From Cyanobacteria bacterium UBA11153 (GTDB lineage Bacteria; Cyanobacteriota; Cyanobacteriia; Cyanobacteriales; Coleofasciculaceae), in assembly GCA_003511885.1 (NCBI GenBank), contig DOIX01000112.1, forward strand, positions 1 through 38,428: DNA of 38,428 bases, given 5' to 3'. The position numbers and the translations under genes are program-made. The notes under the pieces are model-generated. The model was not told the origin of the DNA. It did not search any database and saw nothing but the letters and a program-made list of their open reading frames with translations. Position 1 is the first letter of the stretch, and the number at the start of each line of letters is the position of its first letter. Below, in pieces: positions 8,037 to 16,724 of this stretch.

Positions 8037-8228
8037 TTAAGATTTATCTTCTTCTGTGGAATCTTGATCCGATGTGGGAAGATTCGTTCGATCCTGATTC
8101 ATCTCATTCTTAAATCCAGTCAGGGTTTTACCCAAAGCACGTCCCATTTCCGGAATCTTCTTTGGGCCAAAAATTACCAACGCGACAATCCCGATAATTC
8201 CTGCTTCCAGCCATCCTAAACCGAACAT
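8037..8228 (-). CDS. tatA: Twin-arginine translocase subunit TatA/TatE
   Basis: TatA forms the membrane pore of the Sec-independent export system for folded proteins. The 63-residue protein has the standard plan: a short N-terminus ([10 protein letters not shown]), one membrane helix ([10 protein letters not shown]), the [13 protein letters not shown] hinge and amphipathic helix, then an acidic tail. The ATG at 8228 has a perfect AGGAG 8 bases upstream. An IS200/IS605-type right end lies only about 25 bases before the start, inside what should be the promoter or leader. Confidence 0.95.
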   Translation of the reverse strand: MFGLGWLEAGIIGIVALVIFGPKKIPEMGRALGKTLTGFKNEMNQDRTNLPTSDQDSTEEDKS

Positions 8229-8250
8229 ACTTGTCTCCTGTAATAAATTT

Positions 8251-8311
8251 GTCCTTGACACTCCCCTAGCTAAAGAGTAGGGGAATATTAAGAGATCACT
8301 GCCTTAATATT
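8251..8311. mobile_element. IS200/IS605-type right end with two hairpins
   Basis: CCCCTA/TAGGGG (8263-8268 with 8278-8283) is followed by a perfect AATATTAAG/CTTAATATT (8284-8292 with 8303-8311). The position just 3' of the tnpB remnant on the minus strand matches the right end and reRNA scaffold of TnpB elements. The guide would read into the tatA leader. Confidence 0.6.
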
Positions 8312-8389
8312 CCGATCGCTCAGGTGAAGAGTGATTCTCACGTTTGCCCAAAGGGCGTGTTGATTTATCAGAGCAGATTTTGCGGAAGT

Positions 8390-8668
8390 TTAAGTTCCGA
8401 TGAGTCCCCCCGTAAGGCGAAAAAATGCTCTGTATCTGATGTTTTTTGCAGCACCAATATCAGTATGAGTCATGTATCCACATTGAGTACAAATGAATTT
8501 TTAGCCATGACGATTTGATCGATCTATATGTCCACACTTGCCACATTCTTGGCTTGAGTGTTTGGGATTAACTTTAATGACAATTTTTACTGGCTTTCCA
8601 GCCAGATACTCAATCTTTAAAATTAATTGTGCCCAACTAGCATCAGAAATATAACGATTTAAACCTTT
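8390..8668 (-). pseudogene. Truncated and frameshifted TnpB (OrfB) remnant
   Basis: The minus strand encodes GLNRYISDASWAQLI..., then KVNPKHSSQECGKCGH and, after a frameshift near 8510, KFICTQCGYMTHTDIGAAKNI. These are the C-terminal RuvC flank and the CxxC...CxxC zinc ribbon of TnpB nucleases, with the final RuvC Asp in the DIGAAKNI motif. The first 300 or so residues are missing. The open frame that runs further upstream (to 8836) is built from repeat sequence and is not TnpB. The gene is dead, but its right end, and possibly its guide RNA scaffold, remains. Confidence 0.85.
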
Positions 8669-8760
8669 CTTTCCCGGGCTGAAGCCACAGGGGGGAAAGC
8701 CCGCCTTTCTGATAATATAAACTATGATAAAGCCTGAAGGATAAAGTATAAAGTTTGAAG

Positions 8761-8865
8761 TATAGCAACCGCCAGGGCGGTTAAGGCGTTCTAAATCCCT
8801 GAAACCATTTATTTTACAGCTTTCTTCCTGAGCCAATAGCTCCTAGTCCCTAGTCCCTCGCTATA
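8761..8865. repeat. TATAGCA-family interspersed repeat, subfamily 1 copy
   Basis: The element starts TATAGCAACCGCC and ends CCCTCGCTATA, giving short terminal inverted repeats. The 105-base body closely matches 9862-9959 (TTTCTTCCTGAGCCAATAGC is shared). It lies upstream of pcyA. Confidence 0.8.
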
Positions 8866-8871
8866 AAAAAA

Positions 8872-8945
8872 TAGTCTCACCCACTCCCCACCAGGAGATC
8901 CCCTGTGGCACTCCCCACCAGGAGATCCCCTGTGGCACTCCCCAC
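8872..8945. repeat. Tandem duplication of a 31-base hairpin unit
   Basis: Two identical direct copies contain CCACCAGGAGATCCCCTGTGG, in which CCA.CAGG can pair with CCTG.TGG. A partial third unit follows. The unit lies about 120 bases upstream of the pcyA start. Confidence 0.8.
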
Positions 8946-9067
8946 TTCTAACAAGTTTTTTGTACCTTTGGATCTTTCCCGATAACAAGCTGCTATCTTT
9001 AACCTACAGCTTCTTCCGCCCTATTTTGACTAATCCCCTCTATTGATAACCTAAAATTGAGAACAGA

Positions 9068-9811
9068 ATGTCTGCGATCGCCAAACCTTCCATCAGAGAA
9101 GAACAACACCCCCTGATTCGCCAACTCGCCGATTGTATCGAGTCTAACTGGCGGGGCTACCTACCGCTTGAACCCTACATCCTACCAGAAGAGTTGGGAT
9201 ATGTCGAAGGACGCTTGGAGGGAGAAAAACTAATCATTGAAAACCGCTGCTATCAAACCCCGCAGTTTCGGAAAATGCACCTGGAATTGGCAAGAATTGG
9301 TAATAAGCTAGATATTCTCCACTGTGTTATGTTTCCCCGCCCGGAATACGATTTGCCGATGTTTGGCTGCGATTTGGTAGGGGGAAAGGGGCAAATCAGT
9401 GCTGCCATTGCGGATTTGTCGCCAGTTAACCGTCGGCGCGTCTTGCCAGATACCTATCACCAACTCTTAGCTGCCTTACCTCCACCTGAATTTAAAGAGC
9501 CTCGCGAATTACCAGCTTGGGGAGATATTTTTTCCCAATTCTGTATTTTTATTCGTCCTGGTAACCTGGAAGAAGAAAGGCAATTTCTATCGCGGGTGGA
9601 TCGATTTCTCCAGATTCACTGTAGCCTAGCGGCAAATTCTACTCCTGTATCAAAAGAAAAACAAGCAGAAATTCTAGCAGGTCAACACTACTACTGCACC
9701 AAGCAGCAGAAAAATGACAAAACCCGCCGCGTGCTGGAAAAAGCCTTTGGTTCTGATTGGGCAGATAATTACATGTCATCGGTACTATTCGACTTGCCAA
9801 CTGATGAATGA
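9068..9811 (+). CDS. pcyA: Phycocyanobilin:ferredoxin oxidoreductase
   Basis: PcyA reduces biliverdin IXalpha by four electrons, taken from ferredoxin, to phycocyanobilin, the chromophore of phycocyanin and cyanobacterial phytochromes. The 247-residue length is standard. The central segment [19 protein letters not shown] contains the proton-donor pair His85 and Asp102, equivalent to His88 and Asp105 of the Synechocystis enzyme. The protein is soluble with no cofactor. It supplies the bilin attached by CpcS and CpcE/F, which are encoded elsewhere in the window. Interspersed repeats bracket it on both sides, so it is probably an independent transcription unit. Confidence 0.96.
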   Translation: MSAIAKPSIREEQHPLIRQLADCIESNWRGYLPLEPYILPEELGYVEGRLEGEKLIIENRCYQTPQFRKMHLELARIGNKLDILHCVMFPRPEYDLPMFGCDLVGGKGQISAAIADLSPVNRRRVLPDTYHQLLAALPPPEFKEPRELPAWGDIFSQFCIFIRPGNLEEERQFLSRVDRFLQIHCSLAANSTPVSKEKQAEILAGQHYYCTKQQKNDKTRRVLEKAFGSDWADNYMSSVLFDLPTDE

Positions 9812-9861
9812 GAGAGTGGGGAGTGGGAGATAAGGGGGGTTCGGGATCGGAATGTGGGTTA

Positions 9862-9959
9862 TATAGCAACCGCCAGGATAGTTAGGACATTCTCAATTCC
9901 TCAAACCCTTGATCTTACAGTTTTCTTCCTGAGCCAATAGCCTCTAGTCCCTCGCTATA
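9862..9959. repeat. TATAGCA-family interspersed repeat, subfamily 1 copy
   Basis: TATAGCAACCGCCAGG...CTCGCTATA. It is homologous along its whole length to the copy at 8761-8865, so pcyA is flanked by direct copies. Confidence 0.8.
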
Positions 9960-10135
9960 GCAACCACTAGTGCAGGTTGGCAGAAATAACTCACCAGTTG
10001 CAAGCAGGGAGAAGGGAGAGGGGAGAAGGGGAGAGAAAACTACTGTTAAGCCTTTGTCAGTGGTGGGAAACTTTTGCCGAGATGCACTAGGGCGGTTAAG
10101 ATGTTCTCAATTCCAGGAAACTATTGATTTTACGA
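9956..10135. repeat. Diverged subfamily 1 repeat with purine-tract insertion
   Basis: It begins TATAGCAACCACTAG immediately at the end of the previous copy. It is interrupted by a GGGAGAAGGGAGAGG tract (10009-10037), then resumes with GGGCGGTTAAGATGTTCTCAATTCC, cut here to its recognisable core. A repeat-within-repeat insertion is the simplest reading. Confidence 0.6.
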
Positions 10136-10204
10136 CTTTCCTAAACTTAAAACTCCAAACTCAGTTCTGTGCAACTGTTATAATTATTGACAAAACCTGG
10201 AACT

Positions 10205-11719
10205 ATGGGGCAAATACCAGATTTAAAAGATCGACCAACGTTAAAATCGTTAACAGATTGGGTAACGAAAGCTAAGGGGTTTCGTTTCTCGATCGCAATT
10301 GTTGTTGGTGGTATCCTCTTGACTGGAGTGGCGGCTGTTTACACCCTCAAATACGCCCAGCAGCGTCCTTCCGCCTCAAGTGCTGCTCCCAGTCCCCCCC
10401 CACCTACAATTAAATCCGTCACGGCTCTAGGAAGACTGGAGCCTGATGGAGAAGTCATTCAAGTCTCTGCCCCAAGTTCCCTGGAAGGAGCAAGGGTGGA
10501 AGAGATATTGGTTAGTGAAGGAGATTGGGTACGGGCTAACCAAGTAATCGCAGTTTTAGATAATCGCGATCGCCTCCAGTCTGACCTAGATATTGCCAAA
10601 AAACAAGTTGCGATCGCTCAAGCTAATCTCGCGAAAGTTAAAGCAGGTGCAAAACCTGGTGCAATTAATGCTCAAACAGCGAAAATTGGTCGTCTCGGAG
10701 TCGAATTGCAGGGAGAAAAGGACGCACAACAGACTAACATTAATAGTCTAGAGACTCAATTAATCGAGACAGAGAAAGCTGAAGATGCTAAAATTCAAGC
10801 TCAAGAGAAGTCAATTGAATCTAAACAAGCGGCAATTGAATCTCAAAAGGCGATAATTACAGCTCAATCAACATCAGTTAATCGCCTAAAGGCAGCATTA
10901 GATAATGCTGAAGAAGATTTTAAACGCTATCCGCAGTTAGTGGCAGATGGTACGATTTCTGAATCTGAATTTAAACGCCGCTCCTTGGGAGTGGAAACTG
11001 CCAGAGGGCTTTACGAAGAAGCTCAAGCTAACCTCAGTCAAGCTCAAGCTAACCTCAGCCAAGCCAGAGCTAACCTCAGTCAAGAAGAAGCCAAGTTAAT
11101 TGAGATTCAAGCCAATAAAATTCAAACCCTAGCCACACTTAGAGAAAAACTCATACAAGCCAGAGTTAATCGTAAAAAGACGGAAGATGTTTTTCAAGAA
11201 CAAATTAAAGAAGGGCAAGCCACTCTAGAAGAAATCAAAGAAGTTCGTCCAGTTGATGTTAAACAAGCCGAAGCAGAAGTTGAACGAGCCTTAGCAGGAG
11301 TCCAGAAAGCCCAAACTGATTTGCGATCTTTAGCTTATGTCGATGCCAAAGAAGCTGGTCAAATTTTGAAAATCAACAAACGTCCCGGCGCAATCGTCGA
11401 ACAAGGTAAACCTATCGTAGAAATGGGCAAAACCGATCGGATGATTGCGATCGCAGAAGTCTATGAAAGCGATATTAGTAAAGTGCGGATCGGACAGCGC
11501 GTTACTATTAAAAGTGAAGGAAAAGCCTTTACCGGAGAACTTCATGGTAATGTGCGAGAAATTGGCTTAAAAATTGGTAAAAAAGAAAGTTTAAGTACGG
11601 ATCCTGCTGCTGATGTTGATTCGAGAATCGTGGAAGTGAAAATTCGCCTCCGCGCCGAAGATAACAAGCGGGTAGCTGGGTTAACCTATTCCAAAGTGGT
11701 GGTGGAAATATTTTTATAG
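10205..11719 (+). CDS. devB: DevB-like ABC exporter membrane fusion protein
   Basis: DevB is the periplasmic adaptor that links the DevCA inner-membrane ABC exporter to a TolC-like outer-membrane channel. The 504-residue protein has an N-terminal membrane anchor (about residues 25-45), a proline-rich linker, a biotinyl-lipoyl half (GRLEPDGEVIQVSAP...VSEGDWV), and a long Gln/Ala/Lys-rich coiled-coil hairpin of about 200 residues with repeats such as AQANLSQAQANLSQARANL. A second lipoyl half and a beta-barrel (INKRPGAIVEQGKPIVEMG) follow. In heterocyst formers this system exports glycolipids; elsewhere the substrate is unknown. I prefer the ATG at 10205; a TTG six codons earlier is also in frame. 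It is first in a three-gene operon. Confidence 0.92.
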   Translation: MGQIPDLKDRPTLKSLTDWVTKAKGFRFSIAIVVGGILLTGVAAVYTLKYAQQRPSASSAAPSPPPPTIKSVTALGRLEPDGEVIQVSAPSSLEGARVEEILVSEGDWVRANQVIAVLDNRDRLQSDLDIAKKQVAIAQANLAKVKAGAKPGAINAQTAKIGRLGVELQGEKDAQQTNINSLETQLIETEKAEDAKIQAQEKSIESKQAAIESQKAIITAQSTSVNRLKAALDNAEEDFKRYPQLVADGTISESEFKRRSLGVETARGLYEEAQANLSQAQANLSQARANLSQEEAKLIEIQANKIQTLATLREKLIQARVNRKKTEDVFQEQIKEGQATLEEIKEVRPVDVKQAEAEVERALAGVQKAQTDLRSLAYVDAKEAGQILKINKRPGAIVEQGKPIVEMGKTDRMIAIAEVYESDISKVRIGQRVTIKSEGKAFTGELHGNVREIGLKIGKKESLSTDPAADVDSRIVEVKIRLRAEDNKRVAGLTYSKVVVEIFL

Positions 11720-11781
11720 TTATTTAGAGCGGTAATTAACGTGACAATTAGCCAATAACTATTAACAATTATTCATTAAAC

Positions 11782-12930
11782 ATGAAAATTCCCTTAGCCT
11801 GGTTACAACTATCTCGCCAAAAAATCCGGTTACTGGTAGCCCTAGCTGGGATTGGATTCGCCGATATTTTAATGTTTATGCAACTGGGTTTTCGGGATGC
11901 CCTATTTGATAGTGCCGTGACGCTACATAAAAACTTAGAGGGTGATATTTTTCTGATTAGTCCCCAATCCACTGCACTGATTGGCATGAAAAGTTTTCCT
12001 CAGCGTCGTTTGTATCAGGCATTAGGGTTTGAGGGAGTGCAATCTATCAGCCCAATCTATCTAGAATTGACACTATGGAAAAATCCCGAAACTCGGGGTA
12101 CTCGCAGCATTATGGCTTTAGGGTTTAACCCATCCGATAACATATTTAGTGCCCCTGGAGTCGCAGAAAACCTCGATCGGATCAAATTGGGAGATGTGGT
12201 TTTATTTGATGAGGCTTCTCGACCAGAATTTGGGCCGATCGCCCAATGGTTTAAAGAAGGAAAAGATGTTTATACTGAAGTAAGAGGAAGAAGAATTAAA
12301 GTGGGAGGATTATTTACCCTCGGCGCTTCTTTCGGTGCTGATGGGAATATGATTACCAGCGATACCAATTTTTTAAGTTTGTTCGATCAAAGGAATAAGG
12401 GACTAATTGATATCGGAATTGTTAAACTCAAACCAGAGGCAAACTTGGCGAGTGTTTTGGCGAATATGCGACAGAATATGCCCCAAGATGTCAGGATTTT
12501 ATCCAAAGAAGAATTTATCAATGTCGAAAGAAATTACTGGCAAACTAGTACATCCATCGGCTTTGTCTTCACCCTAGGAACGATCATGGGATTTATCGTT
12601 GGGATCGTGATTGTTTATCAAATTCTCTATACTGATGTTGACGACCATTTGCCAGAATATGCTACCCTAAAAGCCATGGGGTATAAAAACACATACTTAT
12701 TAGTATTAGTTTTCCAAGAAGCAATGATCCTGGCGGTATTGGGTTATATACCCGGATTTATTATATCATCAGGACTATACAGCATGACCAGAAATGCTAC
12801 CAGTTTACCGATGGGAATGGATTTTGCTAAAACCACAACCGTATTAACCTTGACAGTTGTCATGTGTACGGTATCAGGCGCGATTGCAGTGCGGAAACTC
12901 CAAGCCGCCGATCCCGCTGATATTTTTTAG
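11782..12930 (+). CDS. devC: DevC-like ABC exporter permease
   Basis: The inner-membrane permease of the DevBCA exporter, a MacB/FtsX-type four-helix protein. The 382-residue protein has a first membrane segment at about residues 15-35. A large periplasmic domain follows (about 40-255). Three membrane helices lie near 260-285, 310-340 and 350-370 and end in RKLQAADPADIF, a typical end for DevC proteins. It follows devB after 62 bases and precedes devA by 35 bases on the same strand, giving the standard devB-devC-devA order. Confidence 0.93.
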   Translation: MKIPLAWLQLSRQKIRLLVALAGIGFADILMFMQLGFRDALFDSAVTLHKNLEGDIFLISPQSTALIGMKSFPQRRLYQALGFEGVQSISPIYLELTLWKNPETRGTRSIMALGFNPSDNIFSAPGVAENLDRIKLGDVVLFDEASRPEFGPIAQWFKEGKDVYTEVRGRRIKVGGLFTLGASFGADGNMITSDTNFLSLFDQRNKGLIDIGIVKLKPEANLASVLANMRQNMPQDVRILSKEEFINVERNYWQTSTSIGFVFTLGTIMGFIVGIVIVYQILYTDVDDHLPEYATLKAMGYKNTYLLVLVFQEAMILAVLGYIPGFIISSGLYSMTRNATSLPMGMDFAKTTTVLTLTVVMCTVSGAIAVRKLQAADPADIF

Positions 12931-12965
12931 CATTATTGTCGTGACAGATGCGGATAAATTAACCA

Positions 12966-13709
12966 ATGATCGATTCCCAGTTATCAATTACCAATTACCA
13001 ATCCCCAAGTGTCAATCGCCAATCGCCACAACCTGTGGTATCGATTCAAAATCTCAACCATTATTTCGGAAAAGGATCCCTACGCAAACAGATATTATTC
13101 GAGATAGGCTTAGATCTTAAACCCGGAGAAATCGTATTATTGACAGGTCCATCAGGTTCCGGTAAAACTACCTTATTGACACTGATGGGAGGATTGCGAT
13201 CGCCTCAAACTGGTAGTGTTAAAGTATTAGGACAAGAACTAGTTGGAGCAAACAACCATAGACTAGTAGAAGTACGGCGGAATATTGGCTACATATTTCA
13301 AGCTCATAACTTGCTCAAAAGTCTCACCGCAAGGCAAAATGTCCAAATGTCTCTCGAACTTCATGCCCAATTTTCTGCCAAAGAAGTATCAGAAAAATCA
13401 GGCGAAATTCTTAGAGCAGTTGGTTTAGGAGACAGGATAGACTACTATCCAGACAACCTTTCAGGCGGACAAAAACAACGAGTTGCGATCGCCCGTGCCC
13501 TTGTCAGTCATCCTAAATTAGTACTAGCAGACGAACCTACCGCTGCCCTTGATAGTAAATCGGGACGAGATGTAGTGGAATTGATGCAGCGGCTAGCAAA
13601 AGAACAAGGATGTACAATTTTGCTAGTAACTCACGATCATCGCATTCTCGATGTTGCGGATCGCATTCTTCATATCGAAGATGGCTGGCTGCAAGCAGTT
13701 GAAAGTTGA
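12966..13709 (+). CDS. devA: DevA-like ABC exporter ATPase
   Basis: The ATPase that powers the DevBC exporter. The protein has 247 residues. Walker A is GPSGSGKT, the Q-loop lies in YIFQAHNLL, the signature is LSGGQKQR, Walker B is LVLADEP, and the switch His is in LLVTHD. Homology of the MacB/LolD type starts around PVVSIQNLNHYFGKGSLRKQ. The first 22 residues (SQLSITNYQSPSVNRQSPQP) are encoded by intergenic-type CAATTACCAATT/CAATCGCCAATCGCC repeats. They may be a repeat-derived N-terminal extension, or translation may begin at GTG codon 24. Confidence 0.94.
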   Translation: MIDSQLSITNYQSPSVNRQSPQPVVSIQNLNHYFGKGSLRKQILFEIGLDLKPGEIVLLTGPSGSGKTTLLTLMGGLRSPQTGSVKVLGQELVGANNHRLVEVRRNIGYIFQAHNLLKSLTARQNVQMSLELHAQFSAKEVSEKSGEILRAVGLGDRIDYYPDNLSGGQKQRVAIARALVSHPKLVLADEPTAALDSKSGRDVVELMQRLAKEQGCTILLVTHDHRILDVADRILHIEDGWLQAVES

Positions 13710-13734
13710 CAGTTGACAATTGACAGTTGAAAAT

Positions 13735-13760
13735 TATAGCAACCGCAGGGCGGTTGGGAG
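13735..13760. repeat. Partial TATAGCA-family repeat end
   Basis: TATAGCAACCGCAGGGCGGTTGGGAG follows devA. Only the left end is recognisable. Confidence 0.6.
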
Positions 13761-13849
13761 TAGAGAGTTGGGAGTAGGGAAAAAAGGAAAAAATTTATCT
13801 ATTTCACTACAAATTGGTATGAGCAAAACCAGGAAAATTAGCCATTAGC

Positions 13850-13935
13850 CATTATCAATTGACCATTAAGAATTAGCCATTAACAATGATTCATTAATAA
13901 TTAACCCTTAGCAATTAACCATTAAGAATTAGTCA
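13850..13935. repeat. Heptamer repeats (CCATTAG / CAATTAACCATTAAG)
   Basis: The spacer between devA and the pentapeptide gene is filled with degenerate ATTAACCATTA units. No gene or clear terminator is visible. Confidence 0.7.
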
Positions 13936-13940
13936 TCAAT

Positions 13941-15371
13941 TTAAAAACCTGTGTTTTCCGCTCCACCTGCTTCCTTCATCCCCATACCATTAATATCTTC
14001 AACAATTGCCCCCTGACGAATTAGATCCTGCTTCATTTCCGCAGAAAGTCCTGGATTGTATCCAAATAGAGCCTTATCGACATTAGTATAGTAATGTTTG
14101 ATATCTTTAAGGGTTGCACCAATCAAATTAGCACGACTGAGATCCGTCTTTTTCAAGCGAGCATTCTTGAGATTAGCATCCCGTAAATTGGCGCGACTAA
14201 GATTCGCACTACTCAGATTAGCATCTCGTAAGTCAGCACGGCTGAGGTTAGCACCGCTGAGATTAGTACCACCTAATTCAGCACGGCTGAGATGAGTACA
14301 AATCATATTACTACGACTGAGGTTAGCCCGACTGAGATTAACACCACCCAAATTAGCATCAATTAAATCAGCTCTACTCAAATTTGCCCCAATTAAATTA
14401 GCACTAATCAGATTAGCACTACTGAGGTTGGTACTATTAAGATCTGCACCAATTAAATTAGCACCGCTCAGATCCACTTCTCTGAGATTAGCATTAGCTA
14501 AGTTAGCACCATTAAGGTTTGCCAGACTCCCATCAGCGCCGCTAAGATTAGCTAAACTCAGGTTAGCACCATTAAGATTCGCCATACTGATATTAGTATG
14601 ACTAAGGTTAGCAAAACTTAGATTATTCCCACTAAGATCGGTACCGCTAATATTAGCATCTTTGAGGTTTGCTTTATTGAGGTTAGCGCCTCTGAGATTA
14701 CTCCGACTCAAATTAGTCCGCGTCAGGTTAGCACCGCTAAGATTAGCACCGCTGAGATTGACGCTACTGAGATTAACACCAATTAAATCCGCACCACTGA
14801 GGTTAGCGCCGCTGAGATTGACATTACTGAGATTAACACCAATTAATTCTGCACCACTGAGGTTAGCGCCGCTGAGATTGGCACCACTGAGGTTAGCACA
14901 GACTAACTCAGCACCCATTAAATCCGCACCGCTAAGGTTAGCGCCACTCATATTAGCAACACTGAGATTCGCTTTAGTAAGATTTGCACCGCTCAGGTTA
15001 GCAAGACTGAGATCGGCAAAACTTAAGTTAGTCTGACTTAGATTAGCCAGACTCAGATCGCCACCAGCGAAGTCAGCACTACTGAGATTATCGCCACCAA
15101 GCTCCTCACCGCTTAATTTCAAGCCAGCAAAATCCTTTGCCAGATTTACACCGACAATTTTTGACAATTTGGGAAAGTCTGCGGGACTCGATCCTGTAAT
15201 TTGCCGGATTAGTTGTTGAACATCCAGATTGATTTCTCCATCAGTCATCAGCATCGGGGATTGATAAGGGGAAAAATGGATACTCCTATTATTCATGCCT
15301 GAGAAGAAAGTTGACTCATGATATGAACAAACATCCAACAGAATTTCGCGATTATAAATTTGTGCATCCAT
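13941..15371 (-). CDS. Large pentapeptide-repeat protein
   Basis: From about residue 85 onward the protein is a nearly unbroken run of A(N/D)LSX pentapeptides (over 60 repeats), which fold as a right-handed quadrilateral beta-helix. Typical units are GANLS, RANLR and SADLI. A short non-repeat C-terminus (YYTNVDKALFGYNPGLSAEM...) is shared by many cyanobacterial members. The open frame extends to 15518, but codons 1-18 of that version lie inside a mobile-type repeat (15463-15569). I therefore place the start at the ATG at 15371. ATGs at 15254/15248 (MLMTDGEINL) are also plausible. There is no signal peptide or enzymatic domain, and the function is unknown. Confidence 0.85.
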   Translation of the reverse strand: MDAQIYNREILLDVCSYHESTFFSGMNNRSIHFSPYQSPMLMTDGEINLDVQQLIRQITGSSPADFPKLSKIVGVNLAKDFAGLKLSGEELGGDNLSSADFAGGDLSLANLSQTNLSFADLSLANLSGANLTKANLSVANMSGANLSGADLMGAELVCANLSGANLSGANLSGAELIGVNLSNVNLSGANLSGADLIGVNLSSVNLSGANLSGANLTRTNLSRSNLRGANLNKANLKDANISGTDLSGNNLSFANLSHTNISMANLNGANLSLANLSGADGSLANLNGANLANANLREVDLSGANLIGADLNSTNLSSANLISANLIGANLSRADLIDANLGGVNLSRANLSRSNMICTHLSRAELGGTNLSGANLSRADLRDANLSSANLSRANLRDANLKNARLKKTDLSRANLIGATLKDIKHYYTNVDKALFGYNPGLSAEMKQDLIRQGAIVEDINGMGMKEAGGAENTGF

Positions 15372-15462
15372 TGTTACCTTGTACGCGACAGCAATTTTTC
15401 CAGCAATCCCTTCATAGCCAAGGCTATGGGCTTTAACCCTTCTCTCGCTTTTACCTTGCAAA

Positions 15463-15569
15463 TATAGCAGTTGCCACATCGGGGGGAGGCGAAATAACGT
15501 CATGAATAGAGGCTTCAACCCTTACTTCATCAAGGGTTTGATTTCCATCAAAAACTGTTAAAGGCTATA
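15463..15569 (-). repeat. TATAGCA-family interspersed repeat, subfamily 2, reverse copy
   Basis: It reads TATAGCAGTTGCCACATCGG...GGCTATA. In reverse orientation it matches 16494-16621 and 38291-38418, including ATAGAGGCTTCAACCCTT and GGTTTGATTTCCATC. It overlaps the 5' end of the longest pentapeptide reading frame. Confidence 0.8.
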
Positions 15570-15860
15570 AATAGCTGAGAATCTCCTCCTGTTAGTGCAG
15601 TTGTTCAGAAATCCTCGATCGCTTTAAATCTCCTGAGAAGCCAGTAGCATATACAAGCCTGTTGTTAGTGTTTGTTAAGAAAAGGACTGATATGGGGATC
15701 TACCTCCCATCTCTCGATCCCACCATCTTCTCATCCCCCTCCCTCCGTTTCTACCAGAATGGACTGCTAACAGTTGTTGTCCGGTTTGAAGAAGGTGGGA
15801 TAATCTTACCCACAGCGATTATAGGAGCATTGCCTGCCCTGCGATCGTAGCACTTAATAG
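15570..15860. other. Spacer upstream of hemJ, no supported gene
   Basis: A 62-codon open frame at 15662-15850 has no recognisable motif and poor initiation context. No clear sigma-70 promoter stands out. The hemJ ribosome binding site AAAGGAG is at 15861-15867. Confidence 0.5.
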
Positions 15861-15875
15861 TAAAGGAGAAAATAA

Positions 15876-16475
15876 GTGGCTTATTACTGGTTTAAAGCAT
15901 TTCATCTCATTGGTGTGGTTGTTTGGTTTGCTGGGTTATTCTACCTAGTGCGTCTTTTCGTCTACCACGCCGAAGCCTCACAGCAACCTCAACCTGCCCA
16001 GACGATTCTCAAAAATCAATACGAGATTATGGAAAAACGCCTGTATCATATCATCACTATGCCAGGAATGGTGGTGACTGTCTCCATGGCGATTGGTTTG
16101 CTGGTCACTCAGCCGGAATTTTTAAAGCAGGGTTGGATGCACTTTAAGCTAGCTTTTGTAGTAGCATTGCTAATTTATCATTTTTACTGCGGTCGGATTA
16201 TGAAAAAATTGGCAGCAGGAGAGTGCAATTGGACGGGACAACAGTTTCGGGCACTCAATGAAGCACCAACTGTTCTCTTGGTGGCGATTGTCTTGTTGGC
16301 AGTGTTTAAGAATAGTTTGCCGACTAATCTGGCAGGTTTGAGTATCCTGGTGATGATTATTCTGATGGCAGCATCAATTCAACTTTATGCCAAAAAACGC
16401 AGGCTAGATGCTGAAAAACAGCGAGCCGCAGCCCAAGCGAAAGAAAATGAGATAACTGGACAGATGACGGTGTAA
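15876..16475 (+). CDS. hemJ: Protoporphyrinogen IX oxidase HemJ
   Basis: HemJ is the membrane oxidase that converts protoporphyrinogen IX to protoporphyrin IX, a step shared by haem, bilin and chlorophyll synthesis. The 199-residue protein has four or five membrane helices. Its N-terminus, AYYWFKAFHLIGVVVWFAGLF, contains conserved His10. YHIITMPGMVVT, HFKLAFVVALLIYH and RALNEAPTVLLV are further UPF0093 signatures. The C-terminus is a charged helix (KKRRLDAEKQRAAAQAK) longer than usual. The start is GTG with a good GGAG 8 bases upstream. The product feeds the bilin pathway of pcyA and the cpc genes. Confidence 0.93.
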   Translation: MAYYWFKAFHLIGVVVWFAGLFYLVRLFVYHAEASQQPQPAQTILKNQYEIMEKRLYHIITMPGMVVTVSMAIGLLVTQPEFLKQGWMHFKLAFVVALLIYHFYCGRIMKKLAAGECNWTGQQFRALNEAPTVLLVAIVLLAVFKNSLPTNLAGLSILVMIILMAASIQLYAKKRRLDAEKQRAAAQAKENEITGQMTV

Positions 16476-16493
16476 GGCATCGGAAATAGGTGT

Positions 16494-16621
16494 TATAGCA
16501 GTTGACAGTTGATAGTTGACAGTTGACAGTTATTTGATGAAGATCAAACCCCATAGTTCGCAAGGGTTAAAGGCTCTATTGAGCGCGTCCTAACTGTCGC
16601 TCCCGATGTGGCGGTTGCTAT
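16494..16621. repeat. TATAGCA-family interspersed repeat, subfamily 2 copy
   Basis: It starts TATAGCAGTTGACAG and ends GATGTGGCGGTTGCTAT, with GATGAAGATCAAAC in the body as in the 38291 copy (GATGGAAATCAAAC). It lies just downstream of hemJ. Confidence 0.8.
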
Positions 16622-16724
16622 CACAAATGTTTTTTATCGATCGTCTTTAGTCTCTATGGGCTAACCAAAGCATCTTGTTTAGGTTAAGAAATGTATTCCC
16701 ATTGATTAACTTTAACCGCGTCTT

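Noticed and set aside
8501..8836. 111-codon open frame on the minus strand as an intact gene
   Set aside because: Its first half is interspersed-repeat sequence and its second half a frameshifted TnpB tail, so it is reported only as a pseudogene.
10178..10195. TATAAT followed by TTGACA just before devB as a promoter
   Set aside because: The elements are in the wrong order, and no -35 lies 16-18 bases upstream of TATAAT.
14662..15036. 124-codon Leu/Arg-rich frame antisense to the pentapeptide gene
   Set aside because: Its periodic composition is the mirror of the pentapeptide codons. It is a shadow frame.
15662..15850. 62-codon open frame upstream of hemJ
   Set aside because: No ribosome binding site, motif or recognisable family.
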